From the NCBI GenBank assembly GCA_903902855.1, contig CAIUWK010000011.1, positions 1 to 64,000 on the forward strand: 64,000 bases of DNA, given 5' to 3'. Numbering within the stretch: the stretch's first letter is position 1; each line of letters starts with the position of its first letter. The DNA comes from an uncultured Geobacter sp. Lineage in GTDB: Bacteria; Desulfobacterota; Desulfuromonadia; Geobacterales; CAIOGM01. Under the pieces are notes generated by a model. That model did no database searches and was not told the origin of the DNA. It worked only from the letters and a program-made list of their open reading frames with translations. The position numbers and the translations under genes are program-made. This document shows positions 1 to 10,312 of the stretch, one piece after another.

Positions 1-93
1 CCCATACCTGTGAACGCCTTGCCCGGCTCCGGTCCGTATATCACACCGTCAAACCTGGCGCGTAGGTAGCAAAGGGAACAAAGGAGCGATCAG

Positions 94-1875
94 ATGAACA
101 ACTACGAAATTCTCCAGACTCTGCTCTTTTTTTGCACCCTGCTGGCGCTGCTCAAACCGGTGGGTGCCCATATGGCCAAGGTTTACCAGGGGGAGCGAAC
201 CTTCCTCTCTCCGGTTCTTCTCCCCTGTGAGAACCTCCTCTATCGCATCTGCGGCGTGGAGCGGGACGAAGAGATGGGGTGGCGGCGCTACGCTTGGGCC
301 ATGCTTCTCTTTAACCTTGTCGTCTTCGTGGGGCTCTTCGTCCTGTTGTTGCTCCAGCATCTGCTGCCGCTCAATCCCCAGCAACTCCCCCGTTTCCCCT
401 GGCAGCTCGCTCTCAACACGGCCATCAGTTTCGTTACCAACACCAACTGGCAGGCATACTCGGGCGAATCGACGGCGAGCTACTTCACCCAGATGGTGGG
501 GTTCGCGGTGCACAACTTCGTTTCCGCCGCCACCGGCATGGCGGTGGCCATTGCGCTGATCCGCGGCTTCGCGCGGCGCAAGAGTTCGCTGTTGGGGAAC
601 TTCTGGGTGGACATGACCCGCGGCACCCTCTACATCTTGCTCCCTCTCTCCTTCGTGGCCGCTCTGGCTCTGGTTTCCCAGGGGGTGATCCAAAATTTCA
701 GTGAGTACACGTCGGCGCCGCTTCTCCAGGCGACAACCTATGACAAGTTGAAACTGGATGATAAGGGGAACGCAATCAAGGATGCCAAGGGTAACCCGGT
801 CACCGAGAATGTAACGATCAGGGAAGTCACCATCCCCATGGGGCCGGTGGCCTCCCAGGAAGCGATCAAGGAACTGGGGACCAACGGCGGCGGCTTCTTC
901 AACGCAAACTCGGCCCATCCCTTTGAAAACTCGACCCCCCTCTCACACTATCTTGAGATCTTGCTGATCCTCCTGATCCCCGGCGCCCTCACCTGTACCT
1001 TCGGCATCATGGTGGGAAACCCCCGCCAGGGATGGGCGATCTTGGGGGTCATGCTCCTTCTGTTAATCGGGTCGTTCTGCGTACTGCAGATGGTGGAGGC
1101 CGCCGGCAACCCGCTTCTGGCTAAACTGGGTGTGCGGGGGGGCAACATGGAGGGAAAAGAGCTCCGCTTCGGCCTGGCCGGCACCAACCTCTTCACCGTG
1201 GCGACCACCGGCACCTCCTGCGGCGCGGTGGTCGCCATGCACGACTCCCTCACCCCTCTGGGGGGGATGATTCCCCTTGCCCTGATCCTTCTGGGTGAGG
1301 TTGTCTTCGGCGGGGTCGGCTCCGGTCTCTATACCATGCTTGCCTTCGCGGTAATCGCGGTATTTGTCTCCGGACTGATGATCGGCCGGACCCCCGAGTA
1401 CCTGGGAAAGAAGATCGAAGTGCGGGAGATGTGGCTCTCCATGATAACCATACTCACCGCCGGGGTCGTGGTCCTGATCACGTCGGGAATCGCCATGATC
1501 ACCCCCGCTGCCGTAGCCTCCATGGCCAACCCCGGCCCCCATGGCCTCTCGGAAATCCTCTATGCCTATGCTTCCATGGCAAATAACAACGGCAGCGCCT
1601 TTGCGGGGCTCACTGCAAACATCAACTTCCATAACATCCTGGGCTCCCTTGCCATGCTTCTGGGGCGTTACGTTCCGGCGGTGGCGGTGCTGGCCATGGC
1701 CGGCTCCCTGGGAGAGAAGAAGTATGTCCCCCCCAGTCTGGGAACCCTCCCCACGGACAAGGTCCCCTTCGCCCTCTGGCTGACGCTGGTGATTCTCATT
1801 GTGGGAGCGCTCACCTTTTTCCCGGCCCTGTCCCTGGGACCCATCATCGAACAGCTGACCATGTGGGGGAAATGA
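94..1875 (+). CDS. kdpA: Potassium-transporting ATPase subunit A
   Basis: KdpA is the K+-binding and translocating membrane subunit of the high-affinity KdpFABC P-type pump. The 593-residue product has about ten hydrophobic segments. It shows the family's selectivity-filter loops, recognisable as [21 protein letters not shown] and NNGSAFAG. Length is close to the usual 550-600 residues. The ATG at 94 follows AAGGAG with good spacing. No KdpF-like small ORF was seen in the 93 bases upstream, but kdpF could lie outside the window or be too short to recognise. The stop overlaps the kdpB start as ATGA, so the two are translationally coupled. Confidence 0.97.
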   Translation: MNNYEILQTLLFFCTLLALLKPVGAHMAKVYQGERTFLSPVLLPCENLLYRICGVERDEEMGWRRYAWAMLLFNLVVFVGLFVLLLLQHLLPLNPQQLPRFPWQLALNTAISFVTNTNWQAYSGESTASYFTQMVGFAVHNFVSAATGMAVAIALIRGFARRKSSLLGNFWVDMTRGTLYILLPLSFVAALALVSQGVIQNFSEYTSAPLLQATTYDKLKLDDKGNAIKDAKGNPVTENVTIREVTIPMGPVASQEAIKELGTNGGGFFNANSAHPFENSTPLSHYLEILLILLIPGALTCTFGIMVGNPRQGWAILGVMLLLLIGSFCVLQMVEAAGNPLLAKLGVRGGNMEGKELRFGLAGTNLFTVATTGTSCGAVVAMHDSLTPLGGMIPLALILLGEVVFGGVGSGLYTMLAFAVIAVFVSGLMIGRTPEYLGKKIEVREMWLSMITILTAGVVVLITSGIAMITPAAVASMANPGPHGLSEILYAYASMANNNGSAFAGLTANINFHNILGSLAMLLGRYVPAVAVLAMAGSLGEKKYVPPSLGTLPTDKVPFALWLTLVILIVGALTFFPALSLGPIIEQLTMWGK

Positions 1876-3950
1876 TCATGTCTAAACATGCGACCCAACC
1901 GATTTCCCTTTTTCACGGAGGGATCATCCGTTCCGCCTTGCTGGATTCCCTGAAGAAACTCGATCCGCGCATTCTCTGGCGCAATCCGGTCATGTTCTGC
2001 GTGGAGATTGCCAGCGTCATCACCCTGGTGACCTTCGCTCTGTCGCTGGCCGGCCTCAACAAGGAACCTGCCTGGTTCACCGGCACCGTCTCCGTCTGGC
2101 TCTGGCTGACGGTGCTCTTCGCCACCTTTGCCGAGGCGCTGGCGGAAGGACGCGGCAAGGCCCGGGCGGCGTCGCTGCGCAAATCGCGCACTGACGTGAC
2201 CGCCAAGCTCATGAAGAAGCCCGAGTTCGGCAGCGACTTTACCCTCGTGGGGGCCAGTGAGTTGCGCAAGGGTGACCATATCCTGGTGGAAGCGCCGGAG
2301 ATAATCGCCGGTGACGGCGATGTGGTGGCCGGCGCGGCCCTGGTGAACGAGGCGGCGGTGACCGGTGAGTCGGCCCCGGTGGTGCGGGAGTCGGGCGGGG
2401 ACCGGAGCGCCGTCACCGGCGGCACCGAGGTTATTGCCAACGCCATCATCGTCCAGATTACCGCCAATCCGGGCGAGACCTTCCTGGACCGGATGATTTC
2501 TCTCATCGAGGGGGCTCAGCGGCGCAAGAGTCCCAACGAGGTCGCCCTGGAGGTCCTGCTGGTCGCCCTGACCGCGGTTTTTCTGCTGGTCTGCGCCAAC
2601 ATCAGCCCGCTCTCCAACTACAGCGTAAAATCAGCCTGCCAGGGAACCCCCATCTCACTCACCATTCTGGTGGCGCTCTTCGTCTGTCTTGCCCCCACAA
2701 CCATCGCGGCGCTGCTCCCTGCCATCGGCATTGCGGGGATGGACCGTCTCTTCCAGAAGAACGTCATCGCCCTCTCCGGTCGGGCCATTGAGGCTGCCGG
2801 CGACGTGAACATTCTCCTGCTGGACAAGACCGGCACCATCACCCTGGGAAACCGTGAAGCAGTCGCCTTTGTCCCTGTGGGAGGGTATACGGAAAAGGAA
2901 CTGGCAGAGATGGCCCTGATGGCATCCCTTGCCGACGAAACCCCGGAAGGGCGAAGCATCGTCCTGCTGGCAATGAAGAGTTACGACCTTAAACCGGAGG
3001 TGCTCCCCGTGGGGGCCGAGATCATCGCTTTCAGCGCCGAAACCCGCCTCTCCGGGGTCAATACGGGGGGGATGCGGTACAGGAAAGGGGCTGCGGATTC
3101 AACCATCGCCTTTGTAAAGCGCCTTGGCGCACGAACGATTCCCGACACTCTTGAGGATGTGGTGGACAAAATCGCCCGTGGCGGGGCAACTCCACTGGTG
3201 GTCTGCCGCGACCAGGAGATCTTCGGGGTCGTCAACCTGAAGGACATCGTCAAGGGGGGGATACAGGAACGGTTCCAGCAGCTCCGGAGCATGGGGATCA
3301 AGACCATCATGGTTACCGGGGACAATCCGCTCACCGCCGCCGCCATTGCCGCCGAGGCTCAGGTGGACGACTTCCTCGCCCAAGCAAAGCCCGAAGACAA
3401 GCTCCGGCTGATCAGGGAGTATCAGGATGCCGGCTACATGGTGGCCATGACCGGCGACGGCACCAATGATGCGCCGGCCCTGGCCCAGGCCGACGTGGCG
3501 GTGGCCATGAACACCGGCACCCAGGCGGCCAAGGAGGCGGCCAATATCATCGACCTGGACAGTAACCCCACCAAGCTTCTGGATATCGTGGAGGTGGGGA
3601 AGCAGATCCTGATGACCCGGGGAAACCTCACCACCTTCAGCATCTCCAACGACATCGCCAAGTACTTCGCCATCATCCCGGCCATGATGCTCTCCATCTA
3701 CCCGCAGTTGGGAGTGCTGAATGTGATGCATCTGGCCACCCCGTTCAGTGCGATCCTCTCCGCGGTCATTTTCAATGGGGCCATCATTCCCCTGCTGATT
3801 CCGCTGGCTCTCAAGGGAACCAAATTCCGTCCCATGCCGGCTGAAAAGCTTCTTATCCATAACCTTTTACTCTACGGAGTGGGCGGTATCATTGCCCCTT
3901 TCGTGGGGATCAAGGCCATCGATCTGCTGGTGGGCATGTTAACATCGTAG
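1872..3950 (+). CDS. kdpB: Potassium-transporting ATPase subunit B (P-type ATPase)
   Basis: KdpB is the catalytic ATP-hydrolysing subunit of the Kdp pump. Visible P-type ATPase motifs are the actuator TGES, the phosphorylation loop DKTGTIT (Asp about residue 318) and the hinge TGDGTNDAP. Flanking hydrophobic segments fit the family, and the length of about 692 residues is normal. The ORF track begins at a GTG at 1863, but the ATG at 1872 overlaps the kdpA stop as ATGA and is preferred; an ATG at 1878 is also possible. The gene ends inside the left arm of a large inverted repeat that fills the gap to kdpC. Confidence 0.97.
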   Translation: MIMSKHATQPISLFHGGIIRSALLDSLKKLDPRILWRNPVMFCVEIASVITLVTFALSLAGLNKEPAWFTGTVSVWLWLTVLFATFAEALAEGRGKARAASLRKSRTDVTAKLMKKPEFGSDFTLVGASELRKGDHILVEAPEIIAGDGDVVAGAALVNEAAVTGESAPVVRESGGDRSAVTGGTEVIANAIIVQITANPGETFLDRMISLIEGAQRRKSPNEVALEVLLVALTAVFLLVCANISPLSNYSVKSACQGTPISLTILVALFVCLAPTTIAALLPAIGIAGMDRLFQKNVIALSGRAIEAAGDVNILLLDKTGTITLGNREAVAFVPVGGYTEKELAEMALMASLADETPEGRSIVLLAMKSYDLKPEVLPVGAEIIAFSAETRLSGVNTGGMRYRKGAADSTIAFVKRLGARTIPDTLEDVVDKIARGGATPLVVCRDQEIFGVVNLKDIVKGGIQERFQQLRSMGIKTIMVTGDNPLTAAAIAAEAQVDDFLAQAKPEDKLRLIREYQDAGYMVAMTGDGTNDAPALAQADVAVAMNTGTQAAKEAANIIDLDSNPTKLLDIVEVGKQILMTRGNLTTFSISNDIAKYFAIIPAMMLSIYPQLGVLNVMHLATPFSAILSAVIFNGAIIPLLIPLALKGTKFRPMPAEKLLIHNLLLYGVGGIIAPFVGIKAIDLLVGMLTS

Positions 3951-4013
3951 GGGCACGGCTTGCTGTGCCCTAAACTAAACGACAGCAAGGGCGCAGCAAG
4001 CCGCGCCCCTACG
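3946..4013. repeat. REP-like inverted repeat between kdpB and kdpC
   Basis: The left arm CGTAGGGGCACGGCTTGCTG and the right arm ending CAAGCCGCGCCCCTACG are near-perfect reverse complements over about 25 bases, separated by a short AT-richer loop. The kdpB stop codon lies inside the left arm, and the kdpC ribosome binding site follows the right arm directly. The form is that of a REP/BIME-type intergenic palindrome. A shorter relative lies before kdpE. It could act as an mRNA stabiliser or partial terminator within the operon; this is inference. Confidence 0.8.
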
Positions 4014-4024
4014 GAGGCAACATC

Positions 4025-4597
4025 ATGAAAGAACTTAAGAGTGCCATCCTGATGTTCATCGTCTTCACCATGATCTGCGGCGGTTTCTATCCTTTCGTCG
4101 TCACCGGAGTTGCGTATCTTCTCTTCCCCAGAGAGGCCAAGGGGAGCCTTGTGGCCGATACCAGCGGGAAAGTGGCCGGTTCGTCGCTCATAGGACAACC
4201 ATTCTCCTCGCCGGAGTATTTCTGGCCCCGTCCTTCGGCCACCGCCGATTTCGGCTACAATCCCATGGGCTCCGGTGGTTCCAATTCCGGACCCACCAAC
4301 CCCGACTACCTGAAAACCGTGGGAGATCGGGTCAAGGCGTTTCGTGCCTCGGGCGTTACCGGCCCCATCTCCTCCGAACTGGTCCAGGCCTCAGCCAGCG
4401 GACTCGATCCCCACATCACCCCGGAAGCTGCCCGAATGCAGATCCCCCGGGTCGCCCAGGCCCGCGGCATTTCCCGGCAGGAACTGAGCAAAATTCTAGC
4501 CGACTTCACCTCTGACCGGCAACTGGGTTTTTTGGGAGAACCACGGGTAAACGTGCTAGAGTTGAACCTCAAGCTGAAATCGTTGGACCAACGATGA
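4025..4597 (+). CDS. kdpC: Potassium-transporting ATPase subunit C
   Basis: KdpC is the single-pass accessory subunit that stabilises the KdpFABC complex. The 190-residue protein has one N-terminal hydrophobic segment (about residues 8-30) followed by a periplasmic domain. Family motifs such as GQPF, YFWPRPSA and SGGSNSGPTNP are visible, as is the C-terminal region starting with DPHI. The start follows GGAGG. Its stop overlaps an upstream start candidate of the next small ORF. Confidence 0.96.
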   Translation: MKELKSAILMFIVFTMICGGFYPFVVTGVAYLLFPREAKGSLVADTSGKVAGSSLIGQPFSSPEYFWPRPSATADFGYNPMGSGGSNSGPTNPDYLKTVGDRVKAFRASGVTGPISSELVQASASGLDPHITPEAARMQIPRVAQARGISRQELSKILADFTSDRQLGFLGEPRVNVLELNLKLKSLDQR

Positions 4598-4614
4598 TCC
4601 ACCGGAGGGAACCC

Positions 4615-4932
4615 ATGAGACTTTATCTTATTATCGCATCGTTATGCATGGCAACAACGGCACAGGGAGTTTCATACCCTTTCCAGACGCCAAAGGCTTC
4701 CGAGGATTCCACCGTAATCGAGGGGACCAGAATCCAGGATGCCCACGGCACCGGCTCCCCTCTGTCAATTCCGAAATCCTGGAAATTGATTGCTGTTTCC
4801 ATCGGTGAAAAGTCCAATGCCAACAATCTCTGGTTTCAGGATGCGGACGGCTCAGTCTACCTGCTCCAAGGATTTATCTCCCAAAACGGTTTAACCATTC
4901 ACGAACATCTGTTCAAGATCCCTGCGAAATGA
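4615..4932 (+). CDS. Small secreted protein of unknown function in the kdp operon
   Basis: I do not recognise this protein. From the ATG at 4615 it is 105 residues, starting with a typical signal peptide (MRLYLIIASLCMATTAQG) with likely cleavage near residue 18-20. The mature part is about 85 residues, polar, without cysteines. The track's start at 4594 overlaps the kdpC stop, but GGAGGG lies just ahead of 4615, so that start is preferred. Its position between kdpC and kdpD, within tight spacing, suggests co-expression under K+ limitation. A periplasmic accessory role is only inference. Confidence 0.7.
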   Translation: MRLYLIIASLCMATTAQGVSYPFQTPKASEDSTVIEGTRIQDAHGTGSPLSIPKSWKLIAVSIGEKSNANNLWFQDADGSVYLLQGFISQNGLTIHEHLFKIPAK

Positions 4933-4983
4933 CAGTCCGGCGTCCGGCCTGCTCTGCGGCACTAACGTATTCCGGTACTACCC

Positions 4984-7644
4984 ATGACCGATGATAACGA
5001 TAATCGCCCCGATCCCGAGGCCCTGCTGAAGCTGATCCGAACGGCCGAAGCCGAACCCCGCTCCCGGCTCAAGATCTTTCTGGGCTATGCCGCCGGGGTG
5101 GGGAAGACCTACGCCATGCTGGAAGCGGCCCGTCAGCGGCGGCAGGAAGGGCGGGACCTGGTGGTGGGGTACGTCGAGTCCCACGGACGGCAGGAAACCG
5201 ACGCTCTTCTGGAAGGGATGACGGTCATTCCTCCCGCCCTGATCACGTATCAGGGGGTCTCCCTCCCGGAGATGGACCTTGATGCGGTTCTCTCCCGGAA
5301 GCCCCAGATCGTCCTGGTGGATGAGCTTGCCCATACCAACGCTCCCGGCTCCCGTCACGATAAACGGTGGCAGGATGTGGAGGAACTTCTGGGTGCGGGG
5401 ATAGACGTCTATACCACAGTGAATGTTCAGCACTTCGAGAGCCTCAATGACGTGGTGGCCAAGATCACCGGGGTCGTGGTCCGGGAGACGGTCCCCGATC
5501 GTCTGCTGGATGAGGCCGCCGAGATCCGCCTGGTGGACATCCCTCCCGAAGAGCTCCTCCAACGGCTGCAAGAAGGGAAAATCTATCTTCCCCATAAGGC
5601 CGCCGCAGCCATCCAGAAATTCTTCCAACCCGGCAATCTCATCGCCCTGCGTGAACTATCCCTCCGTCGCGCCGCATCCAGGGTGGATGGCCAGATGCGG
5701 GCCTACATGGAATCCAACTCCATAGCCGGTCCATGGCCTGTCAGCGAGCGACTTCTGGTCTGCATCAGCGGCGGACCTTCCAGCGAAAAGCTGATCCGCT
5801 CCACCCGGCGGCTTGCCGATGAACTTAACGCCCCCTGGTTAGCGCTCTACATTGAGACCCCGGGAGGAACGCGCCAACTCCAGGAGAACCGGGAACTGGT
5901 CTGGAAAGAGCTCCGTCTGGCGGAAAGTCTGGGCGCCCAGGTGACGAGCCTGACTGCCGAATCCATTCCCCACACCGTCGCGGAGTATGCTCTCCAGCAC
6001 AATGTTACGAAAATTGTCGTCGGAAAGCCGACCAAATCGCGCTGGCATGAATTCCTCCGGCAACCGCTCGTGGACCAGATCATTCGCCTGAGCGGGGCCA
6101 TCGACGTGTATGTCGTCAGCATTTACTCCGCAGGTAATCGGATGAGGAGTAGGGGTGCGCAACCGCAACACCCTGTTGCCGTCGCGCTGTACATGAAGAG
6201 CCTGATGGCAGTGCTGTTGGCCTCGCTTGCCTGCGAGGCGCTTCGCCACTTCCTGGCGCCCACCAATATGGTGATGATCTATCTCCTGGCGGTGGTCATG
6301 GCAGCCCTCCGTCTGGGACGCAAGCCGGCCATTCTCACGGCATTCCTGAGTGTCCTCGCCTTCGATTTTTTCTTCGTCCCGCCGAGACTGACCCTGGCCG
6401 TGGCTGACACCGAATACCTGATCACCTTCCTGGCGTTCTTCAGCGTGGGGGTGGTCATCAGCACCCTTGTTTCCAAAACCCGGGAACGGGCCGAAGCCCT
6501 GCGGGAACGGGAGGTGCAAACGGCCAGTCTCTACTATCTGAGCCGCGATCTGGCCGGCTCAGGGGGAATTGAAGCCATCATGGACGCCATGATCCGAAAC
6601 GTGGGAGAAAGCCTTCACTGCACCGTGGCCATCCTCCTTCCCGAAGGAGAACGGCTGGAGTTCAAAAGAGGCAGCCCGGGGGTCAATCCGGACCCCAAGG
6701 AACTGGCCGTGGCGGACTGGGCGTTTCGTAACGGCCAGCCTGCCGGACGAGGCACCGACACCCTCGGCTCATCCGCGCTCCTCTTCCTGCCGCTTCAGGG
6801 GTCGGCAACTCTTCTGGGAGTGTTGGGGGTGACGCTGGAAAACGACGCCGAGCACCATTCACCCCAGATTCGCCGACTCCTGGACGCCTTCGCTTCCCAG
6901 GCGGCCATGGCCATGGAACGAGTCCAACTGGGGAAACAGGCAGCCCAGGCCCAGCTCCTCCAGGCTCGGGAGACCCTGGAGCGGGCGCTGCTCAATTCCA
7001 TTTCCCACGACCTGCGCACGCCGCTCTCCTCCATCATCGGAGTGTTGAGCAGCCTGAAGGATGAGGGGGATAATCTGAGCGCTGACGTCCGTCGGGAACT
7101 CCTGGAGAGTGCGTCGGAAGAAGCCAACCGTTTGAACCGCTTCGTGGGGAATCTTTTGGACATGACCCGCCTGGAGGCGGGAAAACTTACCCTGAGAAAG
7201 GAACTCTGCGATGTGCAGGACCTCATCGGCTGTGCCCTGGCGGCCCTGGAGCCGCGTATCAGCAGCCGCGAAGTGACCATAAGGATGCTCCCGGTGATGC
7301 CGCCGGTTCCCATGGACCTGGTGCTCATGACCCAGGTGCTGGTGAACCTCCTGGAAAATACGCTGAAATACTCTGCACCGGTTACCCCGGTGGAGATCAT
7401 TGCCCGAACCGACGCCCCCTGGCTCGTCATCCAGGTGGCGGACCAGGGACGCGGCGTTCCCGATCATGACCTGAAACGGATTTTCGACAAGTTTTACCGG
7501 ATTCCGGTGCCGGAAGGGGCAGGCGGAACCGGCCTGGGACTCTCCATTTGCAAGGGGATCGTGGAGGCTCACAGCGGTTCCATCCGGGCCGAAAACCGGA
7601 GTGGCGGCGGGCTTCGGGTCACAATCAAACTGCCGATGGGGTAG
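4984..7644 (+). CDS. kdpD: Osmosensitive K+ channel sensor histidine kinase
   Basis: KdpD senses K+ limitation and phosphorylates KdpE. In order, the 886-residue protein shows an N-terminal KdpD domain with Walker A GYAAGVGKTYAML (Lys41); a universal-stress-like segment (about 250-370); four closely packed membrane helices (DUF4118, about 395-500); a GAF-like region (about 520-650); and HisKA with phospho-acceptor NSISHDLRTP (His about 675). The HATPase domain has N-box LLENTLKYS and G-boxes DQGRGVP and GTGLGLSI. Length matches full-length E. coli-type KdpD. It is followed by kdpE after a 74-base gap containing a short palindrome. Confidence 0.97.
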   Translation: MTDDNDNRPDPEALLKLIRTAEAEPRSRLKIFLGYAAGVGKTYAMLEAARQRRQEGRDLVVGYVESHGRQETDALLEGMTVIPPALITYQGVSLPEMDLDAVLSRKPQIVLVDELAHTNAPGSRHDKRWQDVEELLGAGIDVYTTVNVQHFESLNDVVAKITGVVVRETVPDRLLDEAAEIRLVDIPPEELLQRLQEGKIYLPHKAAAAIQKFFQPGNLIALRELSLRRAASRVDGQMRAYMESNSIAGPWPVSERLLVCISGGPSSEKLIRSTRRLADELNAPWLALYIETPGGTRQLQENRELVWKELRLAESLGAQVTSLTAESIPHTVAEYALQHNVTKIVVGKPTKSRWHEFLRQPLVDQIIRLSGAIDVYVVSIYSAGNRMRSRGAQPQHPVAVALYMKSLMAVLLASLACEALRHFLAPTNMVMIYLLAVVMAALRLGRKPAILTAFLSVLAFDFFFVPPRLTLAVADTEYLITFLAFFSVGVVISTLVSKTRERAEALREREVQTASLYYLSRDLAGSGGIEAIMDAMIRNVGESLHCTVAILLPEGERLEFKRGSPGVNPDPKELAVADWAFRNGQPAGRGTDTLGSSALLFLPLQGSATLLGVLGVTLENDAEHHSPQIRRLLDAFASQAAMAMERVQLGKQAAQAQLLQARETLERALLNSISHDLRTPLSSIIGVLSSLKDEGDNLSADVRRELLESASEEANRLNRFVGNLLDMTRLEAGKLTLRKELCDVQDLIGCALAALEPRISSREVTIRMLPVMPPVPMDLVLMTQVLVNLLENTLKYSAPVTPVEIIARTDAPWLVIQVADQGRGVPDHDLKRIFDKFYRIPVPEGAGGTGLGLSICKGIVEAHSGSIRAENRSGGGLRVTIKLPMG

Positions 7645-7680
7645 GGGTGAGCGTTCTTCCTGATCCTCCCGGATTTTGAC

Positions 7681-7706
7681 ACGGGCGTATGCCGTACGCC
7701 CCTACG
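7681..7706. repeat. Short REP-like palindrome upstream of kdpE
   Basis: GGGCGTA and TACGCCC form a 7-bp stem around TGCCG, followed by CCTACG. The 3' side (CGCCCCTACG, then a purine-rich ribosome binding site) matches the 3' side of the larger element before kdpC, so the two are probably related. It sits between kdpD and kdpE just ahead of the kdpE Shine-Dalgarno sequence. Confidence 0.6.
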
Positions 7707-7718
7707 AGGTGAATTGCC

Positions 7719-8420
7719 ATGTCGGACGTAAAAACGACAAATCTCCCCCGCATCCTGGTGGTGGACGACGAAGCAGCCATCCGCCGCTTCCTCCAGACGA
7801 TCCTTACGGCGGAGGAGTTTTCCCTGCACCTGGCCGAGACCGGGCACGCGGCCCTGGCCGCCGCTGCCACGGTCCGCCCGGATATCATCCTTCTGGACCT
7901 GGGGTTGCCTGATCTGGACGGGGTGGAGGTGATCAGGAGAATCCGGGAGTGGTCGCCGGTCCCCATCATCGTCCTCTCGGTGCGGGAGCGGGAAGACGAC
8001 AAGGTGAAAGCTCTGGACGCCGGGGCCGACGACTACCTGACCAAGCCTTTCGGCGTCAGTGAACTGCTGGCGAGGATCAGGGCGACCCTGCGCCGGGCGG
8101 TCCAGCAGCTCCCGGAACCGCTCTTTGCCTGCGGCGATCTGGAGGTGGACCTGGCCCGCCGCCGGGTGTCGGTGGGGGGGGCTGAGGTGCAGTTGACCCC
8201 CACCGAATACGACCTGATCCGCCTTCTCGTCACCCATGCGGGGCGGGTCCTGACTCACGGCCAGATTCTCAAACAGATCTGGGGGCTTACCTACCTGGAT
8301 CAACCCCATCTCCTGCGGGTGAACATCAGCAACCTGCGCCACAAGATCGAGGCGGACCCCTCCCGTCCCCGTCACATCATCACGGAACCCGGGGTAGGGT
8401 ACCGACTTCGGGAGGAGTAA
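7719..8420 (+). CDS. kdpE: Two-component response regulator of the kdp operon
   Basis: KdpE is an OmpR/PhoB-type DNA-binding response regulator activated by KdpD. The receiver domain has acidic pair VDDE, phospho-acceptor Asp60 in ILLDLGLPDLDG, and the conserved Lys in YLTKPFG. The C-terminal half is a winged helix (LTPTEYDLIRLLVTHAGRVL). At 233 residues it is a normal length. The ATG follows GAGGTG after the short palindrome. It closes the kdp operon. Confidence 0.96.
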   Translation: MSDVKTTNLPRILVVDDEAAIRRFLQTILTAEEFSLHLAETGHAALAAAATVRPDIILLDLGLPDLDGVEVIRRIREWSPVPIIVLSVREREDDKVKALDAGADDYLTKPFGVSELLARIRATLRRAVQQLPEPLFACGDLEVDLARRRVSVGGAEVQLTPTEYDLIRLLVTHAGRVLTHGQILKQIWGLTYLDQPHLLRVNISNLRHKIEADPSRPRHIITEPGVGYRLREE

Positions 8421-8437
8421 CGGTTCTTGGACAAAGC

Positions 8438-8466
8438 TTGTCATCCCCCCCATGAAGTGCTATAAA
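8438..8466 (+). promoter_or_regulatory. Predicted sigma-70 promoter of kup
   Basis: TTGTCA and TATAAA are separated by exactly 17 bases, between the kdpE stop and the kup start. This would allow kup transcription independent of the kdp operon, giving an untranslated leader of about 20 bases. A C-run and a G-run form an inverted repeat around the -10 box; the G-run also serves as the kup ribosome binding site. Confidence 0.6.
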
Positions 8467-8491
8467 CGACTCATTTCTGGGGGGGGATACC

Positions 8492-10312
8492 ATGCACGAT
8501 TCAGCAGCCGACTCCTATTGGGGCGGCATCGTCAAATCCATGGGGCTGGTGTTCGGGGATATCGGAACCAGCCCCATTTATACGCTCACCGTCATCATCG
8601 CCCTCACCAAACCCACTCCGGAAAACATTTACGGTATCATCTCCCTCATCGTCTGGACCCTGGTGATCCTCGTTAATGTGGAGTATGCCTGGCTGGCCAT
8701 GGGATTAGGGCGCAAGGGGGAAGGGGGGACCATCGTCCTCAAGGAGATCCTGGCCAGGCTCCTGAAACCGGGACGTCAGCTCGCCTTTGTGGGGATACTC
8801 TCCTTTCTCGGAGTGTCACTCCTCCTTGGCGATGGGGTCATCACCCCCGCCATTTCCATCCTCTCCGCCGTGGAAGGTCTGGAGCTGATTCCCAGCCTGG
8901 CGCATACCCCACAGTCGGTTCTCATCCTCATCGCGGCATTGATCGCCGTGGTCCTCTTCATCTTCCAGAACAAGGGGACCGACAAGGTGGCCAAGGCCTT
9001 CGGCCCCCTCATGGTTCTCTGGTTCGTGGCCCTGACCCTGTCGGGGGGGATCTCCATCTGCTCCCATCTGGAAATATTGAAGTCCCTCAGCCCCTGGTAC
9101 GCCATCAAGTTTCTCTCCCAAAACGGTCTCGCCGGATTCCTGGTCCTCTCCGAGGTCATCCTCTGCGCCACGGGTGGCGAGGCCCTCTACGCCGACATGG
9201 GGCATCTGGGACGCAAACCGATCATTCGGGCCTGGTACTTCGTCTTCGTGGCCCTGATTATCAACTACCTGGGGCAAGGGGCTTTCATCATCAACAACCC
9301 CAAGGCGACTAACATTCTCTTCGGCATGGTGCAGGGACAGGCCCCCATCCTCTACATACCGTTTCTCATTCTGACGGTCATGGCCACGGTCATCGCCTCT
9401 CAGGCCCTCATCAGCGGGGTCTTTTCCATCGTCTATCAGGGGATCACCACCCGAATCATGCCGCTCATGCGGGTGGAGTACACCTCCAGCCACCTGAAGT
9501 CGCAGATCTACATCGGCTCGGTAAACTGGATGCTTTTGATCCTCGTCATCTTCATCATGCTGGTCTTCAAGAAGTCCGAGAACCTGGCAGCGGCCTACGG
9601 CCTGGCGGTCACCGGTACCATGACCATCACGGGGATCATGATGGTCATGATCTTTGCCCGGACCAAGAAAAAGTGGAAGGTTCCCATCGCCCTCTTCGTG
9701 ACCCTGGCGGATCTGGCCTTTCTCATTGCCAACCTTAACAAGCTCCCCCATGGCGGCTACTGGTCGCTGATCCTGGCGTCGATCCCACTGGGAACCATCT
9801 TCATCTGGACCAGTGGGCAGCGAGCTCTCTATAAGGCGCTCCGTCCTCTGGATCTGGAGACCTTTCTCATGAGCTATGAGCAGATCTTCGCCAAGGGGAA
9901 GAATATCCCCGGCACCGGGCTTTTCTTCACCCGAGATTCGGCCGTGATCCCCCCTTATGTGATCCACTGCATCATCCGGAGCAACATCATCTATGAGAGG
10001 AACATCTTCATCTCCATCGTCCGGACCGACGAGCCCTTCGGGATCTACACCTGCCTGCACCCCGCCCTGGGGCCGGGGTTGGATGCCTTCGAGATCCGTG
10101 CCGGCTACATGGAGGTCATCGAGATCGAACGGCTCCTCAAGGAGAACGGCATCACCGAAAAGGTCATCTTCTACGGCATTGAGGAGATTACCACCGGCAA
10201 CCCGTTCTGGCGGATCTTCTCCGTCATCAAGCGGCTTACCCCCAACTTCGTCCAGTTCAACAAGCTTCCCGCCAGTCGGCTTCAGGGGGTCGTGACGCGG
10301 GTGGAGATGTAA
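8492..10312 (+). CDS. kup: Low-affinity potassium uptake protein Kup
   Basis: Kup/HAK/KT family K+:H+ symporter of the inner membrane. The N-terminus carries the family signature GLVFGDIGTSPIYTL. About twelve hydrophobic segments occupy the first 430 residues, followed by a soluble C-terminal domain. The 606-residue length is typical. The ATG at 8492 follows a G-rich ribosome binding site. It lies just downstream of kdpE with its own probable promoter, giving the cell a constitutive K+ route next to the inducible Kdp pump. Confidence 0.96.
   Translation: MHDSAADSYWGGIVKSMGLVFGDIGTSPIYTLTVIIALTKPTPENIYGIISLIVWTLVILVNVEYAWLAMGLGRKGEGGTIVLKEILARLLKPGRQLAFVGILSFLGVSLLLGDGVITPAISILSAVEGLELIPSLAHTPQSVLILIAALIAVVLFIFQNKGTDKVAKAFGPLMVLWFVALTLSGGISICSHLEILKSLSPWYAIKFLSQNGLAGFLVLSEVILCATGGEALYADMGHLGRKPIIRAWYFVFVALIINYLGQGAFIINNPKATNILFGMVQGQAPILYIPFLILTVMATVIASQALISGVFSIVYQGITTRIMPLMRVEYTSSHLKSQIYIGSVNWMLLILVIFIMLVFKKSENLAAAYGLAVTGTMTITGIMMVMIFARTKKKWKVPIALFVTLADLAFLIANLNKLPHGGYWSLILASIPLGTIFIWTSGQRALYKALRPLDLETFLMSYEQIFAKGKNIPGTGLFFTRDSAVIPPYVIHCIIRSNIIYERNIFISIVRTDEPFGIYTCLHPALGPGLDAFEIRAGYMEVIEIERLLKENGITEKVIFYGIEEITTGNPFWRIFSVIKRLTPNFVQFNKLPASRLQGVVTRVEM

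Noticed and set aside
49-918. Long minus ORF opposite kdpA, and similar long antisense ORFs opposite kup, atpA, cbcL and others
   Set aside because: They are high-GC shadow frames of recognisable genes, rich in His, Gly, Arg and Asp, with no family motifs.
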